The position numbers and the translations under genes were made by a program. Of a DNA stretch of 64,000 nt, positions 56,254-64,000 are shown in pieces. Within the stretch, counting starts at the first letter, position 1; every line of letters starts with the position of its first letter. The notes beneath the pieces were generated by a model. It searched no databases. It was not told the origin of the DNA and saw only the letters and a program-made list of their open reading frames with translations. Source of the stretch: Rickettsia hoogstraalii (GTDB lineage Bacteria; Pseudomonadota; Alphaproteobacteria; Rickettsiales; Rickettsiaceae); assembly GCF_000825685.1 (NCBI RefSeq), contig NZ_CCXM01000001.1:1015828-1079827 (forward strand), written 5' to 3'.

Positions 56254-56739
56254 ATGACCGAGTTAAAAATTAAAACAGAAAAAGTAGAAAAGCAGTTAAC
56301 TAAAGAGCCTTTAAAACCGGTATTAAAAACTCCTAAAGAAAAAATAGATAATTCAGGCAAGTTTTATGCTACAGGTAAAAGAAAAAATGCTATAGCACGA
56401 GTATGGCTTAAAGTAGGAAAAGGAAAAATAGTTGTTAATAAAAAAACAATAGACCAGTATTTTCCTTCTGAAACTTATGTGAAAACTATCTTACAGCCGT
56501 TTGTCTTAACAAAAACTATTGATCAGTATGATGTAATTTGTACTGTTAGAGGTGGAGGAATTTCAGGACAAAAAGGTGCTATTTTACATGGAATTTCTAA
56601 AGCTTTAGATAAATCTGCTCCGGATTTTCATGCTATTTTGCGTAAAGGCGGTCTTTTAACACGTGATTCTAGGGTAGTAGAGCGTAAGAAATACGGACAA
56701 CGTAAAGCACGTAAGAAAACACAATTCTCTAAACGTTAA
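56254..56739 (+). CDS. rpsI: 30S ribosomal protein S9
   Basis: A 161-residue S9 with an extra lysine-rich N-terminus of about 35 residues ahead of the conserved '[22 protein letters not shown]'. The middle '[19 protein letters not shown]' and the C-terminal '[24 protein letters not shown]' (in parts), whose tail reaches the P site, are normal. N-terminal extensions are common in alphaproteobacterial S9. Confidence 0.97.
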   Translation: MTELKIKTEKVEKQLTKEPLKPVLKTPKEKIDNSGKFYATGKRKNAIARVWLKVGKGKIVVNKKTIDQYFPSETYVKTILQPFVLTKTIDQYDVICTVRGGGISGQKGAILHGISKALDKSAPDFHAILRKGGLLTRDSRVVERKKYGQRKARKKTQFSKR

Positions 56740-56810
56740 GATAAAATTTGAGATTTGGCTGTTGCCATTGCTGCATTTTTTGTTATTGCGTGGATCGGTA
56801 AAACCTACTG

Positions 56811-56910
56811 TGTCACCCCGTGGCTTGACCACGGGGTCCAGAAAAACAATAAAAAATACTAATAATTTTAGTATTTTTAACTGGATCCCGTGGTCAAGCC
56901 ACGGGGATGA
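56811..56910. repeat. Palindromic repeat C, copy downstream of rpsI
   Basis: TGTCACCCCGTGGCTTGACC ... GGTCAAGCCACGGGGATGA with inner GGTCCAG / CTGGATCC and a central AATACTAATAATTTTAGTATTT hairpin. Probably also acts as the end of the rplM-rpsI transcript. A B fragment (GATTCCCGCCGCTGCTGGAATGAC) lies at about 57022. Confidence 0.85.
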
Positions 56911-57105
56911 GACAGAGGTAAAATTGATCAATGCGGGGATGACATAGAGTAGGTTTTTTGAGCCATACAACAAGGTCGACTTGATCGCAGGATCTCCAGT
57001 CTTTGGTTAGTTTTTTTGTGGATTCCCGCCGCTGCTGGAATGACATAAACAAGCCTATACGACAACGCCTACGATCTTAATAAATTATATAAACACTTCT
57101 CCCCT

Positions 57106-57182
57106 GGCGGGGTAGCTCAGCTGGTTAGAGCGACGGAATCATAATCCGTGTGTCGGGGGTTCAAATCCCTCCCTCGCTACCA
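57106..57182 (+). tRNA. tRNA-Met (CAU anticodon)
   Basis: A 77-base cloverleaf with acceptor GGCGGGG / CCTCGCT, D arm AGCTCAGCTGGTTAGAGC, anticodon stem ACGGA / TCCGT with loop carrying CAT, T arm GGGGGTTCAAATCCC, and encoded CCA. The sequence pattern (GGCGGGGTAGCTCAG ... GTGTCGGGGGTTC) is that of alphaproteobacterial elongator tRNA-Met rather than initiator or tRNA-Ile2. Confidence 0.9.
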
Positions 57183-57301
57183 TTCATTCATCTTTTTGAA
57201 AGTTCTATATTAAACTGATTTGAACTTTGTGCTTCGTTGTTTATCGTCTCGTCTATTTAATATCCTCCTGTCTGTCACAAAATTGGGTTGAGTTTACTAT
57301 A

Positions 57302-57436
57302 AAACTGTTAACAAAATAAATTTTAAAGCTAATTAAATTACTTTTTGCTACAAATTATAAGATTTTTTTGAAATAGGATTAACTATTCCTACAAAAATCT
57401 TATTAATTTTCGCTAAAAATTATTTTGTTAATAATT
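57302..57436. repeat. Palindromic repeat F, copy 2
   Basis: Outer arms AACTGTTAACAAAATAA / TTATTTTGTTAATAATT; inner text ACAAATTATAAGATTTTTTT and TCTTATTAATTTTCGCTAAA is shared almost exactly with copy 3 at 58083-58250. Confidence 0.75.
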
Positions 57437-57483
57437 CCATAGTTTTTAATAAAATTTTGTATAAGATAAATATATAAATAATT

Positions 57484-57850
57484 AGGTATTGCTCACTAAA
57501 GAGAGATGTCATCCCGTGGCTTGGGAACTAGATCCAGTAAAACAACTAAAAATACTAGATGTTTAGGTATTTTTTTTGGATCCCGTGAATAAATCTATAG
57601 TACAGGACAGTTTTTGAAAAGACCTCGATGTCATCCCCGCGAAAGCGGGGAGCCAGTCTAAAAAATCTTAATTTTAAAGATTTTTTATTATATCGTTTTT
57701 TTTAAAGATAAAGCTTTCAAAAAAGCTTTAAAGTACTGGATTCCCGCTTTTGCGGGAATGACATAGAATAGAAATTGTCCGGTACTATGTAATAAATCAC
57801 GGGATGACATTGAGTTTTTTACTATTATCTCTCTTTAGTTAACAATACCA
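57484..57850. repeat. Palindromic repeat C with long terminal arms, interrupted by element B
   Basis: Terminal arms GGTATTGCTCACTAAAGAGA on the left and the complement of TCTCTCTTTAGTTAACAATACC on the right. Inside is a C core (GTCATCCCGTGGC ... GGATCCCGTG) that breaks at 57595 and resumes at 57799 (ACGGGATGACAT). Confidence 0.8.
57596..57790. mobile_element. Non-autonomous element B (MITE-like) with 8-bp target duplication
   Basis: A 195-bp insertion flanked by direct copies of AATAAATC (57588-57595 and 57791-57798). Ends TATAGTACAGGACAG and CTGTCC-type complement of TTGTCCGGTACTATG are inverted repeats. Interior: GTCATCCCCGCGAAAGCGGGG and GGATTCCCGCTTTTGCGGGAA arms around an AT-rich centre. 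No coding capacity. Confidence 0.8.
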
Positions 57851-57856
57851 AATATT

Positions 57857-57987
57857 AGATTTCTTGCATAATCTATCTTATAAAGAGGAATTTAAAAGAT
57901 GCACGGAACACAGAACCGGAACGTATCAAATCTATGTGAGGATTCAAGTACTGGATTACCTTTAGAAAGAGGTTATACAAGAAGTCT
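57857..57987 (+). repeat. Rickettsia palindromic element RPE1, degenerate copy
   Basis: AGATTTCTTGCATAATCTA ... CTTATAAAGAGGAATTT, ACGGAACACAGAACCG, TGTGAGGATTCAAGTAC, ATTACCTTTAGAA ... ACAAGAAGTCT. It matches the well-preserved copy at 58999-59142 in reverse orientation with many substitutions. Confidence 0.75.
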
Positions 57988-58082
57988 ATTTTATATTAGG
58001 TTCTATGAAGATCTATAAAAAGATTTGATTTGCACTAAAAAATATCTTAAAATAACAAATCAATTAAAAACCTTTACAAAGC

Positions 58083-58250
58083 CTAGGTTCTGTGCACTTT
58101 TAATAGAATAATCATAATTATGGCTCTTTTTAGCTGCAAATTATAAGATTTTTTTGAAATATGAATAACTATTCCTTCAAAAATCTTATTAATTTTCGCT
58201 TAAAAATATCTCATAATTATAATCATTAATCAAAAGTGCACAGAACCTAG
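58083..58250. repeat. Palindromic repeat F, copy 3, abutting ddpX
   Basis: Arms CTAGGTTCTGTGCACTTTTA and its complement TAAAAGTGCACAGAACCTAG-type right arm (AAAAGTGCACAGAACCTAG) with further pairing of ATAATCATAATTATG / CATAATTATAATCATTA. Ends 6 bases before the ATG of the dipeptidase gene. Confidence 0.85.
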
Positions 58251-58256
58251 CATTTT

Positions 58257-59000
58257 ATGAAATTGATTTTAACAAGTTTGATTTTTATATTTATGAGCTT
58301 TTTTCCAATATATGCTAAATCCTTACCTAAAGGGTTCGTGTATCTGAAAGATATCGACCCTACAATTATTCAAAATATGCGTTATTATTCAGATGAAAAT
58401 TTTGTTGGTAAAAAGGTAGATGGTTATAAAGCACCAGAAGCAATTTTAACCATAGAAGCTGCTAAGGCTCTTAAAGCAGTACAAGCTGAGATAAAAAAAG
58501 ATGGTTATTCACTTATTATATATGATGCATATAGACCGCAAAAAGCTGTACAACATTTTTTAAGATGGAGCAAAGATAATATTGATCAAAAAAATAAGGA
58601 AAGCTTTTACCCATATATAGATAAGTCTAAATGTTTTACACTAGGTTATATAGCTGAAAAATCCAGTCATAGTAGGGGTAGTACTGTAGATTTATCAATA
58701 ATAAAGCTTCAGAAGGAAGTTAATAATAATCCAAAAGTCATTAAGAGAAAATTGAAAGATGAACGTGTTATATCCTATTTAGATGATAATACGGTAGACA
58801 TGTATACTTCTTTTGACTTATTTGATGAAGCTTCACATCATGACAGTAAATTAATTGATAAGCAATATTTAGAAAAACGTAATTATTTACGTTCTAAGAT
58901 GCAAAAACATAATTTTAAAGCATGTCAGATTGAGTGGTGGCATTATACACTTGAAGATGAGCCTTATAAAGATCAATATTTTAACTTTGATATAGAATAG
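58257..59000 (+). CDS. ddpX: D-alanyl-D-alanine dipeptidase (VanX/DdpX family)
   Basis: A 247-residue secreted zinc peptidase. Signal peptide [20 protein letters not shown]; then '[20 protein letters not shown]', '[13 protein letters not shown]', the metal motif S-x-H-x3-x2-D in '[14 protein letters not shown]' and the catalytic 'EWWHY'. It hydrolyses D-Ala-D-Ala, so it recycles or limits peptidoglycan precursors in the periplasm. ATG 58257 is only 6 bases after a long palindrome, with no Shine-Dalgarno sequence. RPE1 begins at its stop codon. Confidence 0.88.
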   Translation: MKLILTSLIFIFMSFFPIYAKSLPKGFVYLKDIDPTIIQNMRYYSDENFVGKKVDGYKAPEAILTIEAAKALKAVQAEIKKDGYSLIIYDAYRPQKAVQHFLRWSKDNIDQKNKESFYPYIDKSKCFTLGYIAEKSSHSRGSTVDLSIIKLQKEVNNNPKVIKRKLKDERVISYLDDNTVDMYTSFDLFDEASHHDSKLIDKQYLEKRNYLRSKMQKHNFKACQIEWWHYTLEDEPYKDQYFNFDIE

Positions 59001-59142
59001 ACTTCCTGCATAAGTCACTTCTAAAGGTAATTTGTACGTCGATCCGGTACTCGAATCCTCACGTACGCTTGTGTACGCTGCGGTTCTGCGTTCCGTGTCT
59101 CCTTCAAATTCCTCTTTATAAGATGACTTATGCAGGAAGTCT
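58999..59142 (-). repeat. Rickettsia palindromic element RPE1, well-preserved copy
   Basis: AGACTTCCTGCATAAGTCA and TGACTTATGCAGGAAGTCT are perfect inverted ends of a 144-bp element. On the minus strand it reads '[20 protein letters not shown]' and '[21 protein letters not shown]' (in parts), the peptide signature known from RPE1 insertions inside Rickettsia proteins. It overlaps the ddpX stop codon. Confidence 0.85.
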
Positions 59143-59153
59143 AATAAAAAACT

Positions 59154-59530
59154 ATGACAGTATTAAGTGAAAAAAATGCATACCATGTGAGGGCGGTATT
59201 CCGCCGCTTGAGAAAAAAGAAATTGATAAGTTACTAGTTCAGTTACAAAGCAAGTGGCAAGTGAATGAATTAGGGCATCTTTATAAAAAATATAAATTTC
59301 CTAATTTTATAAAGGCTATGGAATTTGCAAATAAGATAACTGAAATTGCAGAGCAGGAAGCACATCATCCCGATTTAACTATATCTTGGGGAGCATGTGA
59401 TGTGGAAATATGGACTCATAAAATCGACGGTCTTACGGAAAACGACTTTATATTGGCTGCAAAGATAGAAAGTATTAATTACTTAAGTGAAAAGAATAAT
59501 AGCAAAAATCACACAAGTATCAACAGCTAA
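59154..59530 (+). pseudogene. phhB: Pterin-4a-carbinolamine dehydratase with poly-A frameshift
   Basis: ATG 59154 reads MTVLSEKN and is then out of frame because the run after GTG has seven A where eight would give '[33 protein letters not shown]'. Downstream the true frame is intact: '[23 protein letters not shown]', '[13 protein letters not shown]' with the HH-P active-site motif, and '[14 protein letters not shown]'. Total length is one base short of a multiple of three. An N-terminally shortened form from GTG 59261 (89 residues) would keep the catalytic histidines. Confidence 0.82.
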
Positions 59531-59613
59531 ACGATGATTTCTTATTAAATTAATTGAATTATAACAATATTCTTAATAATAAGGCATGTTTATAATAAAC
59601 ATAAGGTAACGTT

Positions 59614-60448
59614 ATGCCAAATTATCATATTAAATTTTTACCAAATATAGTTAATTTAATCGGTTATTTTTGTAGACTTGTTTTATTACCAAATTTAATA
59701 TCAGCTGATTCTAGTGAAAATAGTTATGACCAAAGCCTTGATAGAAATAAGGTATATTCTGTACATTTAAAACCTTTTTCTAATAGTTCTACATATTTTT
59801 TAGATGAGCATCCTGAACATACCTTTGTACATATTGCTGATAAAAAATATATTTTATGTGGATTGGTTAGAGAACTAAAATTTGCGTTTGAAGATATAAA
59901 TTCATGGTTTTTAATGCCGGAAGCTCAAATTGATACGGTTAATTGGGAAACTGAAACAACAACAAATCACTGTCTAAATAATTTTATTATAAACTTATTT
60001 CATATAAGAGAAGTAAAAGATTTTATTGCTAATATAACTATATCTAACCTAGCAAATGTATTTACTGCACATTATAATCGGTGATAATAATTATAACTTA
60101 ATAAAGAATGATAGTACATATTATATGATCGAATCTAGTTGCGATAAAGATATTAGTTTATTGTCTAGAGGAACAAATGAATGTGTTGTATTTACTTTAG
60201 GCAATGATACGGATACTTCATTATTTAGTGCTATAAATGAATTAATTGAAGGTGATAGAGAGGTAAATAGTGCTGCTACAAGTACTATATTTATCTGTAT
60301 TACAACAGCAGTAACATTAAGTATATTAGGCATAAGATACATAGCTAATAAAATTAAGGTACATATAAATTCTGATTACCATGATGATAGTGATCAACAT
60401 AATATATGTTTAGGTCAAATAGAGGATCAAGGGGCTCTAAATAATTAA
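59614..60448 (+). pseudogene. Split membrane-anchored hypothetical gene
   Basis: Two overlapping frames probably form one gene: 59614-60084 (N-terminal hydrophobic 'FLPNIVNLIGYFCRLVLLPNLISA', then 'YSVHLKPFSNSSTYFLDEHPEHTFVHIADKKY') and 60056-60448 ('DNNYNLIKNDSTYYMIESSCD' ... membrane helix 'STIFICITTAVTLSILGIRYIANKI'). Removing one T near 60080 joins them as '...TAHYNRDNNYNLIKND', about 277 residues with a terminal anchor at each end. Family unknown; a surface or secreted Rickettsia protein is possible. It could also be two separate short genes. Confidence 0.5.
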
Positions 60449-60575
60449 GTATACTCGTTTAATTTGAAAAATTGGCTATTATGTTATCTTTTGCTGATAA
60501 TCCTCACGTACTAGTATGTACGCTGCGTTTATCAGCTTCAAGATGCCTCGCTCTTTTCCAAATTAAACTTCGTCT
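60449..60575. repeat. Palindromic repeat D, copy 2
   Basis: GTATACTCGTTTAATTTGAA ... TTCCAAATTAAACTTCGTCT, with centre ATCCTCACGTACTAGTATGTACGCTGCG. Opposite orientation to copy 1 at 41191-41314, and the two share ends, centre and length. It separates the split gene from rppH. Confidence 0.82.
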
Positions 60576-60612
60576 ACCAATTCTTCATTTATGAGAGGTA
60601 TATATAAAATTT

Positions 60613-61098
60613 TTACTGAATTAATGATTCAAATTCTTTTACGACGGCTTGATAAAGTTTCCGTTTGAAAGGAATTATAATAGATAATAGTTCGTCAAGT
60701 GATGCCCAACGCCATTGGTCAAATTCCGGATTAGAGGTATTTATATTAATATCTTCGTTATTTCCGGTAAATCTAATTAAAAACCAGCGTTGTTTTTGTC
60801 CGCGAAAATTACCGTTCCACAATTTAGGTATTAAAAAGCTTGGTACATCATAACTATACCAGCATTTGCTTTCGGCAATAATATATCCTTTATCGCTTCC
60901 TATTTCTTCTAACATCTCACGCATTGCTGCAATACTTGGTGTTTCGCCGGGAACTATCCCACCTTGCGGCATTTGCCATGCAGATATTTTTGTATCTATT
61001 CTTTTACCGACGAATATATGGTTATCGGCATTTAATATCATCATGCCGACTCCTGGTCTATATGGTAAATCAAGATGTTTTTTGGAAGAATTTCTCAT
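60613..61098 (-). CDS. rppH: RNA pyrophosphohydrolase (Nudix)
   Basis: A 161-residue Nudix hydrolase of the RppH/IalA type. The Nudix box is complete between residues 46 and 68 (G-x5-E-x7-R60-E61-x2-E64-E65-x-G67). '[11 protein letters not shown]', 'AWQMPQGGI' and '[10 protein letters not shown]' are typical of RppH. It converts 5'-triphosphate mRNA to monophosphate and hydrolyses dinucleoside polyphosphates; in Bartonella and Rickettsia homologues are linked to invasion. It follows pleD by 24 bases on the same strand. Confidence 0.93.
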
Positions 61099-61122
61099 TA
61101 TTTTTTTACTTTAAAAAATCAA

Positions 61123-62475
61123 TTATAATTTTACTACTTTATTTTTACCCATTGTTTTAGCCTCATACATAGCTTTGTCAGCACGTTCAATGAAAGATTC
61201 TATTGATTCTTCTTTTTTATATTCCGTAACTCCGATTGAAATAGTTTTTTTTAAAGGTTCAATTTGATCTTCAATATGAAAATCCATATATTCTATTTTA
61301 ACTCTAACTCTCTCCGCAGTTTCAATTGCTTTAGAAATATCTATATCCGTTAAAAGTATAGTAAATTCTTCACCGCCGAATCTTGCTATTAAGTCTGTTA
61401 CTCTAAGAGTGTTCTTCAAAATACGGGATACAATTGTTAAAACCTTATCGCCTGCTTGATGACCGTAAGTATCGTTTACGTGTTTAAAATTGTCGATATC
61501 GCACATAAGTAAATATAATTTAATACTTTCTTTATTAGCTTTCTCAATCATTTGTTTGAGGTGTATATCGAAATAGCGACGATTAAATAAGCCGGTTAAG
61601 CCGTCTTTAGCTGCTAAATTAACACTTTGTTCAAGGTCATTACGTAAATTATCTTGATATTGCTTACGCCTTAATTGTGTTCTAATTCTAGCAAGTAATT
61701 CGCTTTCCTCTATAGGATAAACGAAATAATCATTAATACTGAGTTCAATACCTTTCACAACTAAAGGCATACCGTCTTCATCAATTTGTAAAATTATTAC
61801 CACGCCGCTTATTTCTGCTTTACCTCTTAAAATAACACTGATTCTCAAAGGATCTTCATTTTCGAGCGTACTACTGATAATTACTAAATCGGGTATATAT
61901 TCATTTATAATATCTAATTCATCGGAATTACTTATTACCTTTACGTTTTGGGTAATCTTAAGTAACATTTGTTTTATATTTTTAGCTTGTACCACATCAT
62001 CATTAATTAGTAATATTTTTTTATCTGCAAAAGTGTCATGTATTTCGATATTTGTTACGCCTAATAATGCATTAGTGCTATTACGAAGCTTTAACTCATC
62101 AATTAAGCTTTTCATTCTAGATAGCGATTTAAGTCTTACAAATAGAGCAGTATCGTTAACCGGCTTTGTTAAAAACTCATCAGCGCCTGCCTCAAGACCT
62201 TTAACTCGATCATCAATATCAGAAAGTGCAGTTACCATTACGACCGGTATATGAGTAGTTTCCGGATCAGTTTTTATCGTTTTACATACCTCAAATCCAT
62301 CCATTTCCGGCATCATAACATCAAGTAGTATAATATCAATTTTTCCTTTTTTAAGAATTGCTAGTGCTTCTTTGCCGCTATTTGCAGTAAGAACCGTATA
62401 ATACTCTTTTAAAAGTTTGGCTGTCAGTAACTTAATATTGGTTTCTATATCATCTACTACTAATATTGTGGTCAT
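61123..62475 (-). CDS. pleD: PleD-type diguanylate cyclase response regulator
   Basis: A 450-residue protein in the PleD order REC-REC-GGDEF. The first receiver has the acidic pair in 'ILVVDDIETN' and phosphoacceptor D52 ('IILLDVMMPEMDG'), then 'VTALSD' and 'KPVND'. The second receiver is degenerate. The cyclase domain has 'DGLTGLFNRRYFD', 'CDIDNFKHVNDTYGH', the active site 'RFGGEEF' and an inhibitory RxxD (RVTD) five residues before it. It makes cyclic di-GMP when phosphorylated. A kinase of suitable type is at 51317-52810. Confidence 0.93.
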   Translation of the reverse strand: MTTILVVDDIETNIKLLTAKLLKEYYTVLTANSGKEALAILKKGKIDIILLDVMMPEMDGFEVCKTIKTDPETTHIPVVMVTALSDIDDRVKGLEAGADEFLTKPVNDTALFVRLKSLSRMKSLIDELKLRNSTNALLGVTNIEIHDTFADKKILLINDDVVQAKNIKQMLLKITQNVKVISNSDELDIINEYIPDLVIISSTLENEDPLRISVILRGKAEISGVVIILQIDEDGMPLVVKGIELSINDYFVYPIEESELLARIRTQLRRKQYQDNLRNDLEQSVNLAAKDGLTGLFNRRYFDIHLKQMIEKANKESIKLYLLMCDIDNFKHVNDTYGHQAGDKVLTIVSRILKNTLRVTDLIARFGGEEFTILLTDIDISKAIETAERVRVKIEYMDFHIEDQIEPLKKTISIGVTEYKKEESIESFIERADKAMYEAKTMGKNKVVKL

Positions 62476-62550
62476 AAGATTAAATTCTTGTTTTTAAAGG
62501 AAATAATTTGTATATTTATACTTTAATTTTAAGTCTTAAATGTATAATAT

Positions 62551-63117
62551 ATGAAAATTTCAGCAAATTCAATTAGAACAGGTAACATATTAGTTTATAA
62601 TAATGATTTATGGGTTGTAAGCAAAACACCGGAACATACTCAACCAGGGAAAGGTGGAGCTTATGTACAAGTTGAGATGAAAAATTTAAAAACAGGGACA
62701 AAGCGTAACGAAAGATTCAGTTCTTCCGATTATTTAGAAAAAGCCGAACTTGAACAAAAAGATTATCAATTTTTATATTTTGAAGGTGATGATTTGGTAT
62801 TGATGGACACCAAACATTTTGAACAAATAAATGTTTCCAAGGAAATTTTAGAAGAAAAATTACCTTTCTTAACTGAAAATATGATTGTTAAAGTCGAATT
62901 TTATAATGAGAAGCCTTTAAATATTGAGCTTCCTCCAACTGTTATACTTGAAATTAATGAAACTGATCCGGTAATAAAGGGAGCAACCGCTACCGCTTCT
63001 TATAAACCGGCAATTTTAGAAAACGGTATTAAAGTTAAGGTCCCGCAATATTTAGAAGTAGGAGAAAAAATTGTTGTTAAAACTGATGATATGACATATG
63101 TCGAGCGAGCAAAGTAA
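62551..63117 (+). CDS. efp: Elongation factor P
   Basis: A 188-residue EF-P that relieves ribosome stalling at polyproline. Opening '[23 protein letters not shown]', the loop '[21 protein letters not shown]' (in parts) with the lysine that is modified in many bacteria, '[13 protein letters not shown]' and the C-terminal OB domain '[25 protein letters not shown]' (in parts). Its presence is consistent with polyproline proteins such as the RARP-1-like product here. It is divergent from pleD across about 75 bases. Confidence 0.96.
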   Translation: MKISANSIRTGNILVYNNDLWVVSKTPEHTQPGKGGAYVQVEMKNLKTGTKRNERFSSSDYLEKAELEQKDYQFLYFEGDDLVLMDTKHFEQINVSKEILEEKLPFLTENMIVKVEFYNEKPLNIELPPTVILEINETDPVIKGATATASYKPAILENGIKVKVPQYLEVGEKIVVKTDDMTYVERAK

Positions 63118-63165
63118 GTTGTTTTATTGAACCGTGGATGTCATGTCTAGCTAAAATACCCGAAT

Positions 63166-63288
63166 CGTCATTGCGAGCAGTCGTAGACTGCGTGGCAATC
63201 CAGAAAAAATAATAAAAAAATTCTGTAAATCAGAATTTTTTACTGGATTGCTTCGTCGAATTACTGTGTAATTCTTCTCGCAATGACG
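63166..63288. repeat. Palindromic repeat A, copy 15
   Basis: CGTCATTGCGAGC ... TCTCGCAATGACG, inner CAATCCAG / CTGGATTG, central ATTCTGTAAATCAGAATTTT, with the right-hand linker GATCCATGCAACAACG. Confidence 0.85.
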
Positions 63289-63357
63289 GAAAACCGATCC
63301 ATGCAACAACGCTTCTAAAAGCGTAAATGACACAATAAATTAACTACTAAAATATAA

Positions 63358-64000
63358 ATGCAACCTATAACTAATTTATTAATTAATGCCCTGCGTAAAG
63401 CAGTTAAGTTTTTGCATAGAGATTTTTTAGAACTCGAAATGCTACAAAAAAATTCTGTAAGAAATGAAGAATTTTGTAAGCGATCTTATTTAAGATTAAA
63501 AACTTTATTATGTGAAGAATTACAAAAACATACACAATATTTATTTTTTCCAGAGGATCAATTCGATTTAAATAATAATTATGAGAGTGTTTTTTTAATT
63601 AATCCTATAGATAGCCCAAATAATTTCGCTAGAAGCATACCTTTTTTTGCGATATCCGTAACTTATTTAAAAAGGAATCAAGAAGTTTTAACTCCTACTT
63701 CTACAGTAATATATTTTCCTGCTCTTAATGAAATTTATTATGCTGAAAAAGGTAAAGGAGCTTGGATAGAAAAAAATAATTTAAACTCTAATTATCAAGG
63801 ATTAAGACTTAGAGTTTCCGATAATGCCGATTTAAAAAATTGTTTAGCAATTATTGAAGGTTTAAATCATAATGATTTGGAGGAGATAGAGGTAGATAAT
63901 ATTAGATCTTTTGGCTCTCCTTGCTATGGGGCTACGCTTATAGCATCAGGTAAAGCGGATTTAATATGTTTATCATTATTAAATTTTACATTATATTATG
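63358..64000 (+). CDS. Inositol-monophosphatase-like protein with altered metal site, 3' end outside window
   Basis: From ATG 63358 about 214 codons are open to the edge. Alignable blocks: 'PITNLLINALRKAVKFLHRDF', 'YLFFPEDQFD' where the family has a G/P-E-E motif, 'VFLINPIDSPNNFARSIPFFAISV' where the family has D-P-[IL]-D-G-T-x-N-F, 'VIYFPALNEIYYAEKGKGAW' and 'RSFGSPCYGATLIASGKAD'. The first metal aspartate is Asn and G-T is S-P, so ordinary phosphatase activity is doubtful. The position after efp matches the SuhB-like gene of other Rickettsia. Confidence 0.78.
   Translation, partial: MQPITNLLINALRKAVKFLHRDFLELEMLQKNSVRNEEFCKRSYLRLKTLLCEELQKHTQYLFFPEDQFDLNNNYESVFLINPIDSPNNFARSIPFFAISVTYLKRNQEVLTPTSTVIYFPALNEIYYAEKGKGAWIEKNNLNSNYQGLRLRVSDNADLKNCLAIIEGLNHNDLEEIEVDNIRSFGSPCYGATLIASGKADLICLSLLNFTLYY

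Larger units (their letters stand above)
57183..58256. other. Gene-free kilobase built from nested palindromic elements
   Basis: No coding frame is convincing. From left: a family F palindrome (57302-57436), a C element split by a B element (57484-57850), a degenerate RPE1 (57857-57987), and a second family F palindrome (58083-58250). They are listed individually. Confidence 0.8.

Noticed and set aside
57183..58256. Possible CRISPR array because of many short repeats
   Set aside because: The repeats are palindromic, of several families and unevenly spaced; there is no regular repeat-spacer pattern and no cas gene.

Overview
The window is a stretch of chromosome from an obligate intracellular alphaproteobacterium of the genus Rickettsia. 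Three things point there: a 23S-5S rRNA unit that directly follows def-fmt with no 16S gene, AT-rich DNA with Rickettsia-specific genes, and many intergenic palindromic repeats including two copies of the Rickettsia palindromic element RPE1. The gene order looks collinear with the fdx-to-efp/inositol-phosphatase segment known from other Rickettsia. The density of repeats, toxin-antitoxin modules and pseudogenes fits a spotted-fever, transitional or endosymbiont lineage better than the typhus group, but the species cannot be named from reading alone.

Layout. 1-6000 (minus): a membrane protein, the Fe-S assembly genes hscB-hscA-fdx, and uvrB, with rnhB on the plus strand. 6000-15240 (plus): grxC, an Atm1-type ABC exporter, gyrA, a dicarboxylate/glutamate symporter, a HIG1-type membrane protein, a frameshifted iscX (minus), def and fmt. 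15250-21170: a frameshifted orphan gene, the 23S rRNA with its own promoter and processing stem, 5S rRNA, then a glycosyltransferase-61 pseudogene split by a decayed IS110-type element. 21258-26172 (minus): an overlapping queA-MNT-HEPN-zapE unit in which queA carries an in-frame intergenic repeat, and an ABC exporter. 26341-37283 (plus): cydA and cydB separated by an opposite-strand DinJ/YafQ-like toxin-antitoxin pair, a small DUF2474-like protein, a KdtX/WaaE-like glycosyltransferase, an M16 processing peptidase, a lone PurC, a membrane protein and thrS. 37348-41184: a VapBC pair with a stop in vapC, a multiply broken ABC exporter gene and a frameshifted ATPase. 41314-55686: two Rickettsia-type unknowns, tolC, popZ, a RARP-1-like ankyrin protein, parE, a CtpA protease, a hybrid-less sensor kinase, then CpoB, a YfgM-like protein and BamB of envelope maintenance. 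55780-64000: rplM-rpsI, tRNA-Met(CAU), a gene-free kilobase of nested palindromes, a VanX-like dipeptidase, a frameshifted phhB, a split membrane protein, rppH, pleD, efp and the start of an inositol-phosphatase-like gene.

Themes. Intergenic space is dominated by at least six families of palindromic elements (called A to F here; E is RPE1). A (core 5'-GTCATTGCGAG ... CTCGCAATGAC-3') occurs at least fifteen times, once inside queA and once forming the 3' end of a glycosyltransferase gene. One B element sits inside a C element and is flanked by an 8-bp direct repeat whose removal restores the host palindrome, which is good evidence that B transposes. Gene decay is ongoing: at least eight genes have single-base frameshifts, in-frame stops or an insertion, two of them (iscX, phhB) at poly-A runs. 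Three toxin-antitoxin modules are embedded in housekeeping neighbourhoods. Envelope and polarity functions (tolC/RARP-1, popZ, sensor kinase, pleD, cpoB/bamB) cluster in the right half.
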